Shown in pieces: positions 25,886 through 34,877 of a stretch of DNA of 64,000 nt; within the stretch, counting starts at the first letter, position 1, and the number at the start of each line of letters is the position of its first letter. The DNA comes from Pseudomonas peradeniyensis (lineage in GTDB: Bacteria; Pseudomonadota; Gammaproteobacteria; Pseudomonadales; Pseudomonadaceae). Position numbers and translations under genes: made by a program. The notes beneath the pieces are model-generated. The model saw nothing but the letters and a program-made list of their open reading frames with translations. It had not been told where the DNA came from and did not search any database. The stretch covers positions 682,001-746,000 of the forward strand of contig NZ_JABWRJ020000004.1 of the NCBI RefSeq assembly GCF_014268935.2. Direction: 5' to 3'.

Positions 25886-26453
25886 CTGCTTGCCTCCTTT
25901 GCATGAATGGAAGAAGGGTGCATCCCGCACCCGAGTGAATGCTTGCGCAGTCGTCCGGCACTATGCCAATTGGATCCAATCCTTGCAAGCCATCATTGCG
26001 CCACGGTCGGACGACTGGGGGACATGGAAGCGCCCGACGACAGACGAAAATAGCACTTCCAAGAATCAGAAAAATCACCCAAGTCAGTAAAAAATCGCAT
26101 ATCTAAGCGCGACTGAAATGGCGGAAAACGTGGCGAGAAGCGCCATTTTGGCGCCATTTTATCGGCACAAACAAGCATATCGATTTTTTGACGCCTAACT
26201 TTTAACCAACTTTAACTTGTTGTTTTTCAAGTGATTTTTAACTTTCTCACAGAGAATTTGTAATTTATCAAAACAACAACACAACAAAGCTTGCCGAACT
26301 ATCAGAAAACTCCTTAGGATGTAAAAAGACCATCAAGAAACAGCCTGCATCGCTATATATCTAGCGCGGCCTGATCCTGCGCGTCTGGCATTTTCAAAAC
26401 TTCTGAACTGAGTATCTCGGCCGGCCTTGCACCGCGCCTGGGGAGAGGGATCT
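25886..26453. other. AT-rich divergent leader between the HTH regulator and algD-like gene
   Basis: This 568-bp stretch holds no convincing gene. It is much AT-richer than its surroundings. Visible elements are the inverted repeats at 26116-26160, clustered AACTTTTAAC / AACTTTAAC / TTTTAACTTT runs at about 26197-26255, and a small palindrome CGCTA-tatatc-TAGCG at 26351-26366. I do not see a good AlgU-type promoter (GAACTT-N16/17-TCTGA). It probably holds both divergent promoters and binding sites for AT-preferring regulators; that is inference. Confidence 0.6.
26116..26160. promoter_or_regulatory. Inverted/direct repeat, candidate operator
   Basis: AAATGGCG at 26116-26123 is answered by CGCCATTT at 26141-26148 and again by GCGCCATTTT at 26151-26160. 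Three copies of one octamer in 45 bases, upstream of a Cro/CI-type regulator gene, suggest an operator. Function is inferred. Confidence 0.4.
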
Positions 26454-27761
26454 ATGAACATCAGTATCTTCGGACTTGGCTATGTGGGGGCGGTCTGCGC
26501 CGGCTGCCTGTCGGCACGCGGACACCAGGTACTGGGGGTCGACGTCGCCCAGGCGAAGATCGACATGATCAACCAGGGCCGCTCGCCCATCGTCGAGCCG
26601 GGCCTGGAACAGCTGCTGCTCGACGGCGTACGCCAAGGCCGCCTGCGCGGCACCACCGATGTCCAGGCGGCGATCCTGGCCACTGAGCTGTCGTTGCTGT
26701 GCGTCGGCACGCCGAGCAAGGCCAACGGCGACCTCGACCTGGTGTACATGGAAGCGGTGTGCCGGGAGATCGGCGCGGCCCTGCGCGACAAGGCCAGCCG
26801 CCATACCGTGGTGGTGCGCAGCACGGTGCTGCCGGGCACGGTGAAGAACGTGGTCATCCCGCTCCTCGAGCAGGCTTCGGGCAAGCAGGCCGGGCGTGAT
26901 TTCGGCGTGGCGGTCAACCCGGAGTTCCTGCGCGAGAGCACGGCGATCCAGGACTACGACTTCCCGGCCATGACCGTGATCGGCGAACTCGACAGCCGCT
27001 CGGGCGACCTGCTCGCCGCGCTGTACGAAGGCCTCGACGCCCCGGTGATCCGCAAGTCGATCGAGGTCGCCGAGCTGATCAAGTACACCTGCAACGTCTG
27101 GCACGCTACCAAGGTCAGCTTCGCCAACGAGATCGGCAACATCGCCAAGGCCTCCGGGGTCGATGGCCGCGAAGTGATGGACGTGGTCTGCCAGGACTAC
27201 AAGCTCAACCTGTCGCGCTACTACCTGCGCCCGGGCTTCGCCTTCGGCGGATCGTGCCTGCCCAAGGACGTGCGCGCCCTCACCTACCGCGCCAGCCAGC
27301 TGGACGTGGCGCACCCGCTGCTGGCCTCGATCATGGACAGCAACCGCAACCAGGTACAGAACGCCTTCGACCTGGTGACCCGGGCCGGCAAGCGCCGCAT
27401 CGCCCTGCTCGGGCTGGCCTTCAAGGCCAACAGCGACGACCTGCGCGAAAGCCCGCTGGTGACCCTGGCCGAGCAGCTGATCGGCAAGGGCTACGACCTG
27501 CGCATCTTCGACGCCAACGTCGACCACGCCCGTCAGTTCGGCGCCAACCGCCAGTACATCGAGCAACAGATCCCCCACGTCAGCGCCCTGCTGCGCAGCG
27601 ACCTGCAGCAGGTGATCGACGAGGCCGAGGTGATCGTGCTGGGCAACAACGACGAGCGCTTCGTCCAGGCCCTGGACGTCGGCAACGGCAAGCAGGTGAT
27701 CGACCTGGTCGGCTTCATGGCCGGCAGCAGCGACGCCCAACGCCACGGCATCTGCTGGTAA
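26454..27761 (+). CDS. algD: GDP-mannose 6-dehydrogenase, AlgD-like
   Basis: AlgD oxidises GDP-mannose to GDP-mannuronate with two NAD+, the committed step of alginate precursor supply. The 435-aa protein has the N-terminal Rossmann motif IFGLGYVGAVCAGCL, NPEFLRESTAIQDYDFP, and the catalytic Cys268 in FAFGGSCLPKDVRALTYRAS. It ends with GICW as AlgD does. Compared from memory with P. aeruginosa AlgD there are many substitutions (for example VAQAKIDMINQGR and the divergent last 60 residues), more than expected of a P. putida-group orthologue. GGAGAGGGA precedes the ATG. It heads an eleven-gene cluster. Confidence 0.93.
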   Translation: MNISIFGLGYVGAVCAGCLSARGHQVLGVDVAQAKIDMINQGRSPIVEPGLEQLLLDGVRQGRLRGTTDVQAAILATELSLLCVGTPSKANGDLDLVYMEAVCREIGAALRDKASRHTVVVRSTVLPGTVKNVVIPLLEQASGKQAGRDFGVAVNPEFLRESTAIQDYDFPAMTVIGELDSRSGDLLAALYEGLDAPVIRKSIEVAELIKYTCNVWHATKVSFANEIGNIAKASGVDGREVMDVVCQDYKLNLSRYYLRPGFAFGGSCLPKDVRALTYRASQLDVAHPLLASIMDSNRNQVQNAFDLVTRAGKRRIALLGLAFKANSDDLRESPLVTLAEQLIGKGYDLRIFDANVDHARQFGANRQYIEQQIPHVSALLRSDLQQVIDEAEVIVLGNNDERFVQALDVGNGKQVIDLVGFMAGSSDAQRHGICW

Positions 27762-27773
27762 GGCACGCCGCCG

Positions 27774-27790
27774 CCCGCCGTCACGGCGGG
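27774..27790 (+). repeat. GC hairpin between algD and alg8
   Basis: Perfect 7-bp arms CCCGCCG and CGGCGGG with a 3-base loop, 13 bases after the algD stop. No T-run follows, so it is more likely an mRNA-stabilising or attenuating structure than a full terminator. Confidence 0.45.
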
Positions 27791-27815
27791 CCCCGACCCA
27801 AGGAGCTACAACGCC

Positions 27816-29348
27816 ATGGAACGACAGCAACAGCGGCCTTTCGCGGCCCCGGCGTACATGCGCGCGGCGGCCGGCTTCTGCGCCTGGGCGCTGCTCGCCG
27901 GGCTGATCGCCCTGGCCGCGCAGATGGTCGCGCCACAGTACCTGGACCCGAGCCACCACCAGTTCATCTTCATCATCGGCACCCTGGGCATGTGGCGCTA
28001 CGGCAACGCCATCGTCCACTACCTGCGCGGCATGTACTTCCTGCACTGGCGCTTCCCGCGCCTGCGCCGCCGGGTCGAACGCCTGGGTGACGCGGCCTTG
28101 CCGTCGCACATGTTCATGGTGGTGACCAGCTTTCGCATCCCCACCCACACTACCTTCAAGGTGTACCAGTCGGTGTTCCAGGAGGTGCAGCGGCTGAAGG
28201 TGCCGTGCACGGTGATCGCCTCGATCGTCGAGAAAGGCGACGAGCAGTTCATCAAGGACATCATGCGCGACGAGGTGCAGGGCCGCGACGATATCGGCCT
28301 GGTGATCGTCCGCGCCCGCGGCACCGGCAAGCGCGATGGCCTGGCCCACGCCTTCCGCGCGCTGTCGCGGCAGATGCCGCTGGACGACGCGGTGGTCGGC
28401 GTGGTCGACGGCGACACCATGATGCTGCCCGGCTGCGTCGAACGGGCGGTCAAGCTGTTCGCCGTGCTGCCCGACGTCGGCGGGCTGACCACCAACGAGT
28501 TCTGCGAGGTCGAGGGCAGCCGCTGGATGCGCCAGTGGCACTCGATGCGTTTCGTCCAGCGGCACATCAACATGTGCTCGATGGCCCTGTCGCACCGGGT
28601 GCTGACCCTCACCGGGCGGCTGTCGTTCTTCCGCGCCGGGGTGATGACCGACCCGGACTTCATCCGTGACGTCGAGGCGGATTTTCTCGAACACTGGCGC
28701 CTGGGCCGCTTCCAGTTCCTCACCGGCGACGACAAGTCGAGCTGGCTGAGCCTGATGCGCGCCGGCTGGGACACCTTCTACGTGCCCGACAGCCATACCC
28801 TGACCGTCGAGCACCCACCCAGCGACAGTTTCTGGGTGGCCACCCGCCAGCTGATGTTCCGCTGGTACGGCAACTCGCTGCGGCAGAACTTTCGCGCCAC
28901 CGCCCTGCTCGGCCGTGCGCGCCTGGGGCTGTTCACCCTGTACGTGCTGCTCGACCAGCGGGTGTCGATGTGGACCTGCCTGATGGGCCTGACCGCCTCG
29001 GTGCTGGCCGGCCTGGTGTTCGGCATCCAGTACCTGCTGGTGTACCTGTTCTGGGTGCTGGTCTCGCGCAGCCTGGTAACGGTGCTGTTCGTCTTCGCCG
29101 GGCACCCGGTCAGCCCGGTGTACCCGTTCGTTCTCTATTACAACCAGATCGTCGGTTCGCTGATGAAGGTCTACGCGATGTTCCACATGGACCAGCAACG
29201 CTGGACGCGGCAGAAGACCACCCTGGCCACCGGCAGCGTCGACTTCGACGCCAGCCTCAACCGCTGGTCCTCGAAGGCGATGCTGTGCTCCTCGATCGCC
29301 ATCTTCTTCGGGGTCATCACCGTTCTCCTGGAACTCACGCAACGTTAA
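27816..29348 (+). CDS. alg8: Alginate-type polymerase Alg8 (GT2 synthase)
   Basis: Alg8 is the inner-membrane glycosyltransferase that polymerises mannuronate from GDP-mannuronate. The 510-aa protein has flanking transmembrane segments and a cytoplasmic GT2 domain with D198-G-D200 (VVGVVDGDTMML) and D305-D306-K307 (LTGDDKSSWL). These sit exactly 10 residues after the residues reported essential in P. aeruginosa Alg8 (D188, D190, D295, D296, K297, from memory), which fits the longer N-terminus here. AGGAG lies 10 bases before the ATG. The synthase looks catalytically complete. Confidence 0.94.
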   Translation: MERQQQRPFAAPAYMRAAAGFCAWALLAGLIALAAQMVAPQYLDPSHHQFIFIIGTLGMWRYGNAIVHYLRGMYFLHWRFPRLRRRVERLGDAALPSHMFMVVTSFRIPTHTTFKVYQSVFQEVQRLKVPCTVIASIVEKGDEQFIKDIMRDEVQGRDDIGLVIVRARGTGKRDGLAHAFRALSRQMPLDDAVVGVVDGDTMMLPGCVERAVKLFAVLPDVGGLTTNEFCEVEGSRWMRQWHSMRFVQRHINMCSMALSHRVLTLTGRLSFFRAGVMTDPDFIRDVEADFLEHWRLGRFQFLTGDDKSSWLSLMRAGWDTFYVPDSHTLTVEHPPSDSFWVATRQLMFRWYGNSLRQNFRATALLGRARLGLFTLYVLLDQRVSMWTCLMGLTASVLAGLVFGIQYLLVYLFWVLVSRSLVTVLFVFAGHPVSPVYPFVLYYNQIVGSLMKVYAMFHMDQQRWTRQKTTLATGSVDFDASLNRWSSKAMLCSSIAIFFGVITVLLELTQR

Positions 29349-29364
29349 GGAAAGGCGCCTGCAC

Positions 29365-30528
29365 ATGAGTACTTCGAATACCCCGGCGGCCCCGGGCAAG
29401 ACCGCGGCCAACATCGTCCACGAGGCCATCGACGAGCGTCAGTACGTGCGTACCCGCATGCACGCCCGGGTGCGCCTGTCCGGCGCCGGACGCGAACCGT
29501 TCGAGGCCGACCTTGCCGATATCTCGCTGGGCGGCATCGGCCTGCTGCACGAGGCGCCGCTGACCGTCGGCGCGCTGTACGACGCCTCGATCCAGCTGCG
29601 CCTGAACCAGGTGGACCTGTCGATCGATGGCAAGGTGCGCATCGTCTCCCAGCGCGGCAAGGAGGTCGGCGCGCAGTTCGTCGACCTCGACGCGCAGAAG
29701 CGCGACATCCTGCGCTACCTGATCAGCGCCTACCTGTCGGGCGAAGTCGCCGACATCAACGGCCTGTTCAACGTGATGCAGCGCGAGAACTACATCAAGG
29801 CGCGCAAGCACCAGCAGGCCAGCGCCCGCACCCCGGGCGAGCGCCTCAAGGCCGTGGCCGGCACCGCGCTGTACGCCGCCGCGGGCCTGGCCGCCCTGGG
29901 CTTCGTCGGCTACAAGGGCTACCTGCTGTTCTTCCGTGTTCCGGCGCTGCAGGCCACGGTGGCCGGCAATGCCCAGGTCATCAGCATGCCGGACAACGGC
30001 TACGTGAAGTACCTGCTGCCGGCCGGCGCCAGCGAGGTGCAGGCCGGCCAGCCGCTGGCGAACATCTCCACCCAGCTGGCCACCAGTTTCACCAGCCCGG
30101 CGGACATGAAGGCCCTGGCCGACCTCGCCCCGGGCGACCTGCAGGCGCTGCTGGGCCGCGCCAGCGTCGAGACGGTGATCAACAGCCCGTGCGACTGCCA
30201 GGTCTGGTACCCGGCGCCGCCGCTGGACGGCTATGGCTACAAGGCCGCACCGATGATGCACCTGCTGCCGAAGAACGAGGGTTTGTTCGTGCGCGCCAAC
30301 GTGCCGTTCGACAAGCTCGCCGATGTCGGCCGCGTGCGCTCGGTGGACATGCAGGTGTTCGGCCTCGACCAGCACTTCAGCGGCACGGTGGTCGACGCCC
30401 GCTCCGACGAGCTGAACCACAACCTGGCGCTGACCATCCAGCCGGACAGCCCGCTGCCGGCGGCGGCCTACCAGAAGGCCGTGGCGGTCGACCTGTACCT
30501 GGGCCTGCCGTTCGGCAGCGGCAACTGA
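29365..30528 (+). CDS. alg44: c-di-GMP-binding co-polymerase Alg44
   Basis: Alg44 binds c-di-GMP through a PilZ domain and activates Alg8. The 387-aa protein has R25 and R29 (RQYVR) and D52-x-S54 (DISLGG), a constant +8 offset from the R17/R21/D44/S46 binding residues known in P. aeruginosa (from memory). One transmembrane segment (about residues 168-190) is followed by a periplasmic membrane-fusion-like domain. The start follows alg8 by 16 bases. Intact PilZ residues imply post-translational activation by c-di-GMP. Confidence 0.93.
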   Translation: MSTSNTPAAPGKTAANIVHEAIDERQYVRTRMHARVRLSGAGREPFEADLADISLGGIGLLHEAPLTVGALYDASIQLRLNQVDLSIDGKVRIVSQRGKEVGAQFVDLDAQKRDILRYLISAYLSGEVADINGLFNVMQRENYIKARKHQQASARTPGERLKAVAGTALYAAAGLAALGFVGYKGYLLFFRVPALQATVAGNAQVISMPDNGYVKYLLPAGASEVQAGQPLANISTQLATSFTSPADMKALADLAPGDLQALLGRASVETVINSPCDCQVWYPAPPLDGYGYKAAPMMHLLPKNEGLFVRANVPFDKLADVGRVRSVDMQVFGLDQHFSGTVVDARSDELNHNLALTIQPDSPLPAAAYQKAVAVDLYLGLPFGSGN

Positions 30529-30537
30529 GGGCCGCTC

Positions 30538-31986
30538 ATGATCGCCAAGAACGCCCCGCGCCTGTTGCTGGCCAGCCTCGGCCTGGCCTGGGCCGGCAGC
30601 GGCTGGGCCGGGCAGAGCCTGGAGCAGATCCGCTACGCGCTGTACAAGGACCCGAGCGCCGACGTCACGAGCGACCTGCGCGCCCTCGCCGAGCGCGGCG
30701 ACCTGGCCTCCAAGCAGCTGCTCGGCGATGTGCTGGCCAACAGCGACAGTGCCAACCGCCAGGATATCGTGAGCCTGTACCAGGAGGCCTTCGCCGACGG
30801 CCACGGCCAGATCCCGGCGCTGGCCTCGCTGGCGCGCCTGCTCGACCGCACCCCGCGCCTGCAGCGCAGTCACGAGGCGTGGGTGCGCCAGGCCCTGGCC
30901 CGCTACCCCAACGACCGTGATCCGCGCAGCACCAGCACCAGCCTGGAGGTGTTCCTGGTCTATCCGCAGCTGTTCCCCGGCGAGCGCGCCGCCGAACTGC
31001 TGGCGTTGTACGAACAGAGCTGCCTGCTCAACTGCCGTCCTGAGCTGTACCGCGCCGTGGTCGCCGAGCGCCAGGGCGACCGCGCCGCCGCCGAGCGCTG
31101 GTACCGGCAGGCGGCACGCATCGACCCGCGCGGCATCGAGCGCTACTACCGCTTCCTCGGCGAGCGCCAGGACCCGGCCTTCCTCGCCTTCGCCCGCAGC
31201 CTGGAGCCGGAGATGGCCAGCCTGCCGGTGGAGGTGGTGCAGCGCATCGGCGCGCTGCTGGACAGCATCCATGGCACCACCCGCGCCGAGCTGGACGCCG
31301 AGCGCGAGCAGCGCCAGAACCGCGCCATGGGCCCCAAGGTCGAGCCAACGGCCGAGCAACTGGCCCGCGACAAGGCCAACGACCAGCTGCGCGCCGACGG
31401 CATCGCCGAGGCCCAGCGCTGGCTGGACAACGCCGTCGCCCGTGGCTACCTGCCGGCACAGGTGTCCAAGGCCAACTTCATGATTTCCAACCCCACCGAG
31501 CACAACGCCGAGCAGACCCAGGCGCTGATCGCCCAGGTGCGGGCCAAGGACCCGACCCGGGCCAAGGCGCTGGACGCGGCGTTCTACATGGTCAACAACT
31601 GGCTGACCCTGGATCCGCAAAAGTCCCAGGCGCTGATCGACGAACTGATCGCCGCCCATTACCCCGACGCGCAGCTGCTGCTGGGCGACCTGTACAGCAA
31701 GGGCGGCCTCGACCAGCCCGACCAGGAACGCGCCCTGGCCATCTGGCAGCGGCAGGCCGAACAGGGCTCGACCGCAGCCTGGTACCGCATGGCCACCGTG
31801 CACCTGCGCGGCCGGGCCATCTGCCACGACCCGGTCAAGGCCTACACCTATGCGCGCATCGCCCTCGACCTGGGCGAGACCCGCGCCCGCGGCCTGATCA
31901 AACGGCTGGACAAGACCTTGCCCAAGGATGACATCGAGCGCGCCCTGGCGGCGCGCAACGATCTGTTGAAGGAGGCCACCCTGTGA
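30538..31986 (+). CDS. algK: AlgK-like periplasmic TPR scaffold without lipobox
   Basis: AlgK is a TPR/Sel1-like scaffold that helps place the AlgE porin and contacts AlgX. The 482-aa protein is built from helical repeats such as PDAQLLLGDLYSKGGLDQPD and GSTAAWYRMATVHLRGRAIC. It starts with a cleavable-looking signal peptide (LLLASLGLAWAGSGWAGQS) that contains no cysteine, so unlike characterised AlgK lipoproteins it should not be lipidated. Sequence similarity to AlgK is otherwise low; the name rests largely on fold type, length and position between alg44 and algE. Confidence 0.8.
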   Translation: MIAKNAPRLLLASLGLAWAGSGWAGQSLEQIRYALYKDPSADVTSDLRALAERGDLASKQLLGDVLANSDSANRQDIVSLYQEAFADGHGQIPALASLARLLDRTPRLQRSHEAWVRQALARYPNDRDPRSTSTSLEVFLVYPQLFPGERAAELLALYEQSCLLNCRPELYRAVVAERQGDRAAAERWYRQAARIDPRGIERYYRFLGERQDPAFLAFARSLEPEMASLPVEVVQRIGALLDSIHGTTRAELDAEREQRQNRAMGPKVEPTAEQLARDKANDQLRADGIAEAQRWLDNAVARGYLPAQVSKANFMISNPTEHNAEQTQALIAQVRAKDPTRAKALDAAFYMVNNWLTLDPQKSQALIDELIAAHYPDAQLLLGDLYSKGGLDQPDQERALAIWQRQAEQGSTAAWYRMATVHLRGRAICHDPVKAYTYARIALDLGETRARGLIKRLDKTLPKDDIERALAARNDLLKEATL

Positions 31987-33428
31987 AAGCCCACCCATCC
32001 CTGCTCGGCGCCCTGCTCGCCCTGGCGCCCCTGGCGGCGCTGGCGGGCGAGGAAGTCACCGGCCCCGAGGCCGACAGCAGCGCGCCGGTGCGCATCGCGA
32101 CCGTTGACGGCAGCGAGCCGGTGATCACCTCGGAGTTCTTCAACAAGCTCACCGTGCAGACCGGCTACGGGCCGGCAGACTCCCAGGTCGGCCGCGACCG
32201 CGAAAGCTTCTACAGCCTGCGCTACGAGCCGTCGTTCGCCTGGTACTCGCCGGAAAAACGCTGGGCCAGATGGATGGTCTATGGTCGCCTGTGGCTGAAC
32301 TACGACTCCAGCCAGTCGAGCAACCTGGCCAACGAGTCGACCAACAACAATGAACGCGAGCAACCCGAGGGCTGGTACGCCGAGCTGCGCGAGCTGTACG
32401 TCAAGCGCAACCTGATCGGCGACGACCCGCGCTTTTCGCTGTCGTTCGGTCGCCAACGGTTCTACGACGACTACGGCATCTGGTGGGACGACAGCCTGGA
32501 GTCGCTGCGCTTCAACTACCAGGATACCTTCAGCGATGCCTTCGTCGCGGTCGGGCAGAAATTTCGCAACTACAACACCGACGTCAACTCGCTGGCCGCC
32601 AGCGAAGCGCGCACGCTGTACCTGATGGCCCAGTACGCCTATCGCTGGAGCCCGAACAACCAGGTCGGCGTGCGCCTGATGCAGGAGAACGACCGCAGCG
32701 GCCACGACGTCGACGACCGCTACGACTTCAAGGGTTGGCGCTACGGGTTGTTCTTCAAGGGCGACAACCTGCCACTGGCCAGCGACTACCACCTGGAACT
32801 GGCGGCGCTGGACGGCACGATGGACAACACCGCCGGCAACGGCGTCACCAGCACCGGCCTCGGCAGCCGCGGCTGGGCGGCGCTGGGCGAGGTCGGCAAG
32901 CGTTTCGAGACCTTGCCCTGGACCCCGCGCGTGGCCCTGCGCGGCGGCCTGACCGACAAGCCGGACGACGACAACGACGGCTTCCGGCTCAACCCGATCC
33001 AGTCCGACCGCATCACCCGCCAGGGCTCGTACAGCACGCGCCTGACCAGCTCGTTCGTCGCCCTCGACCTGCGCAACCTGAGCTACTACGGCTTCGCCCT
33101 GGAGACCCGGCCCACGGCGCGCAGCGCCCTGGATCTGCGGGTGACCCAGCTCAACCTGCGCGATGAAGCCGGCGCCCTGCCGATCCGCATGGCCGCCGAT
33201 ACCCGCGCCCGGCGCCAGAGCGAACTGAACGCCGGCCGGCACGGCAAGGGCGACAACGTCGGCCAGATGATCGACCTCAACTACTACTGGAAGATGTTCC
33301 CGGTAGCCCTCGACGGCAAGCACCTGGACGTCAACACCCTGGTCAGCGCCAGCTACCTCAACGCAGGCAGCGCGCTGGACAGCGGCGACGACTACCAGCT
33401 GAGTGTCGGCGTGGTGATCAGCTACTAA
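31983..33428 (+). CDS. algE: AlgE-like outer-membrane export porin
   Basis: AlgE is the 18-stranded outer-membrane channel through which alginate leaves the cell. The 481-aa protein has a signal peptide (LLALAPLAALAG), alternating beta-strand composition, the family block RFSLSFGRQRFYDDYGIWWD with DSLESLRF, and a C-terminal strand ending VGVVISY. It overlaps algK by four bases. Length matches the 490-aa AlgE of P. aeruginosa. Confidence 0.92.
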   Translation: MKAHPSLLGALLALAPLAALAGEEVTGPEADSSAPVRIATVDGSEPVITSEFFNKLTVQTGYGPADSQVGRDRESFYSLRYEPSFAWYSPEKRWARWMVYGRLWLNYDSSQSSNLANESTNNNEREQPEGWYAELRELYVKRNLIGDDPRFSLSFGRQRFYDDYGIWWDDSLESLRFNYQDTFSDAFVAVGQKFRNYNTDVNSLAASEARTLYLMAQYAYRWSPNNQVGVRLMQENDRSGHDVDDRYDFKGWRYGLFFKGDNLPLASDYHLELAALDGTMDNTAGNGVTSTGLGSRGWAALGEVGKRFETLPWTPRVALRGGLTDKPDDDNDGFRLNPIQSDRITRQGSYSTRLTSSFVALDLRNLSYYGFALETRPTARSALDLRVTQLNLRDEAGALPIRMAADTRARRQSELNAGRHGKGDNVGQMIDLNYYWKMFPVALDGKHLDVNTLVSASYLNAGSALDSGDDYQLSVGVVISY

Positions 33429-33440
33429 GGACCGGCCAGC

Positions 33441-34868
33441 ATGATCTTCGCCTCCAACGTCTTCCTGTTCCTCTACCTGCCGCTGTTCCTGGCCATCTAC
33501 TACCTGGCTCGGCCGCAGTGGCGCTCGCTGGTGATCGTCGCCGCCAGCTACGTGTTCTACGCCTGGTGGCGCCCGGACTTCCTGCTGCTGTTCGTCGCCA
33601 TCACCGCCTGGAACTACGGCTTCGGCCTGTTCATCAAGGCGCGCCTGGACGCCGGCGACAAACGCCGCGCCCTGCGCCTGCTGTGGCTCGGCGTGGCCGG
33701 CAACCTGGCAACACTGGGCTACTTCAAGTACGCCAACTTCGGCGCCGAGGTGCTGGCCCTGCTGCTGGCGCCGCTGGGCATCAATACCTGGACCCTGGAG
33801 AACATCTTCCTGCCGCTGGGCATCTCGTTCTACGTGTTCCATGCCCTGAGCTACATCGTCGACATCTACCGCAAGGACGCCACGCCCACCCGCAGCTTCA
33901 TCGACTTCGCCGCCTTCGTCGCGCTGTTCCCGCACCTGGTGGCGGGGCCGATCCTGCGCTACAGCCAGCTCGCGCCGCAGCTGCGCCAGCGCAGCCACTC
34001 GCTGGAGCTGTTCTCGCTGGGCGTGTGCCGCTTCATGCTCGGCTTCATCATGAAGGTGCTGATCGCCGACCGCCTGGCGCCGATCAACGTGCTGTTCGTC
34101 GGCGAAGGCACCCTGCAGTTCAGCGATGCCTGGTTCGGCCTGGTGGTCTCGACCCTGCAGCTGTACTTCGACTTCGCCGGCTACAGCCACATGGCCCTGG
34201 GCCTGGCGCTGATGATGGGTTTCCGCTTCCCGGAAAACTTCAACCAGCCCTATGTGTCGCAGAGCATCACCGAGTTCTGGTCGCGCTGGCACATGACCCT
34301 GGCGCATTTTCTGCGCGACTACGTGTACCTGCCGCTGGTGCGCAAGCGCGTGGCCGGCGCCCTGCCGGCGCTGGTGTGGACCATGCTGCTGTCGGGCCTG
34401 TGGCACGGCGCCAGTTTCGCCTTCATCTGCTGGGGGCTGTTCTTCGGCATCGGCATGGTGCTGGAGCGCAGGTTCAACCTCGCGACCAAGGTCACCACGC
34501 CCTACCACCTGGGTCGCAACCTGCGCACCGCGCTGCTGATCATCCTGAGCATGCCGCTGTTCTTCACCATGGACCTGCGCCACAGCCTGCAGATCTACCA
34601 GGCGCTGCTGGGCTTCAACGGTTTCGGTTCGCTGGAGCTCTACGTGCTCGGCGCCTCGAAGATGGCCATGGCCTTCGCCCTGGTGGCGGTCGCCTGGCTG
34701 ATCCTGGCCGGGATCAACAACGTGCGCTTCTACGCCGGCAACAAGGAAGGCTACTTCATGCGTCACGTCGGCGTGCTGCACAGCCTGCTGCTGTGGGGCG
34801 GCTTCCTGCTGGCGTTGAGCAGCCTGGCGGCCAGTTCGTTCTCGCCGTTCCTGTATTTCCAGTTCTAG
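33441..34868 (+). CDS. algI: AlgI-like MBOAT O-acetyltransferase component
   Basis: AlgI is a multi-spanning MBOAT protein that passes acetyl groups across the inner membrane for alginate O-acetylation. The 475-aa protein starts FASNVFLFLYLPLFLAIYYL, has AFVALFPHLVAGPILRYSQL and FPENFNQPYVSQSITEFWSR, and the catalytic-His motif LWHGASFAF. It ends SPFLYFQF like AlgI but is about 45 residues shorter. The gene directly follows algE, not algL as in the classical operon. Confidence 0.92.
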   Translation: MIFASNVFLFLYLPLFLAIYYLARPQWRSLVIVAASYVFYAWWRPDFLLLFVAITAWNYGFGLFIKARLDAGDKRRALRLLWLGVAGNLATLGYFKYANFGAEVLALLLAPLGINTWTLENIFLPLGISFYVFHALSYIVDIYRKDATPTRSFIDFAAFVALFPHLVAGPILRYSQLAPQLRQRSHSLELFSLGVCRFMLGFIMKVLIADRLAPINVLFVGEGTLQFSDAWFGLVVSTLQLYFDFAGYSHMALGLALMMGFRFPENFNQPYVSQSITEFWSRWHMTLAHFLRDYVYLPLVRKRVAGALPALVWTMLLSGLWHGASFAFICWGLFFGIGMVLERRFNLATKVTTPYHLGRNLRTALLIILSMPLFFTMDLRHSLQIYQALLGFNGFGSLELYVLGASKMAMAFALVAVAWLILAGINNVRFYAGNKEGYFMRHVGVLHSLLLWGGFLLALSSLAASSFSPFLYFQF

Positions 34869-34877
34869 GAGAGTGCC

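Noticed and set aside
26290..26330. AlgU promoter for the algD-like gene
   Set aside because: GAACTA followed after 16-18 bases by GATGT/ATGTA/TGTAA does not match the TCTGA -10 element well enough.
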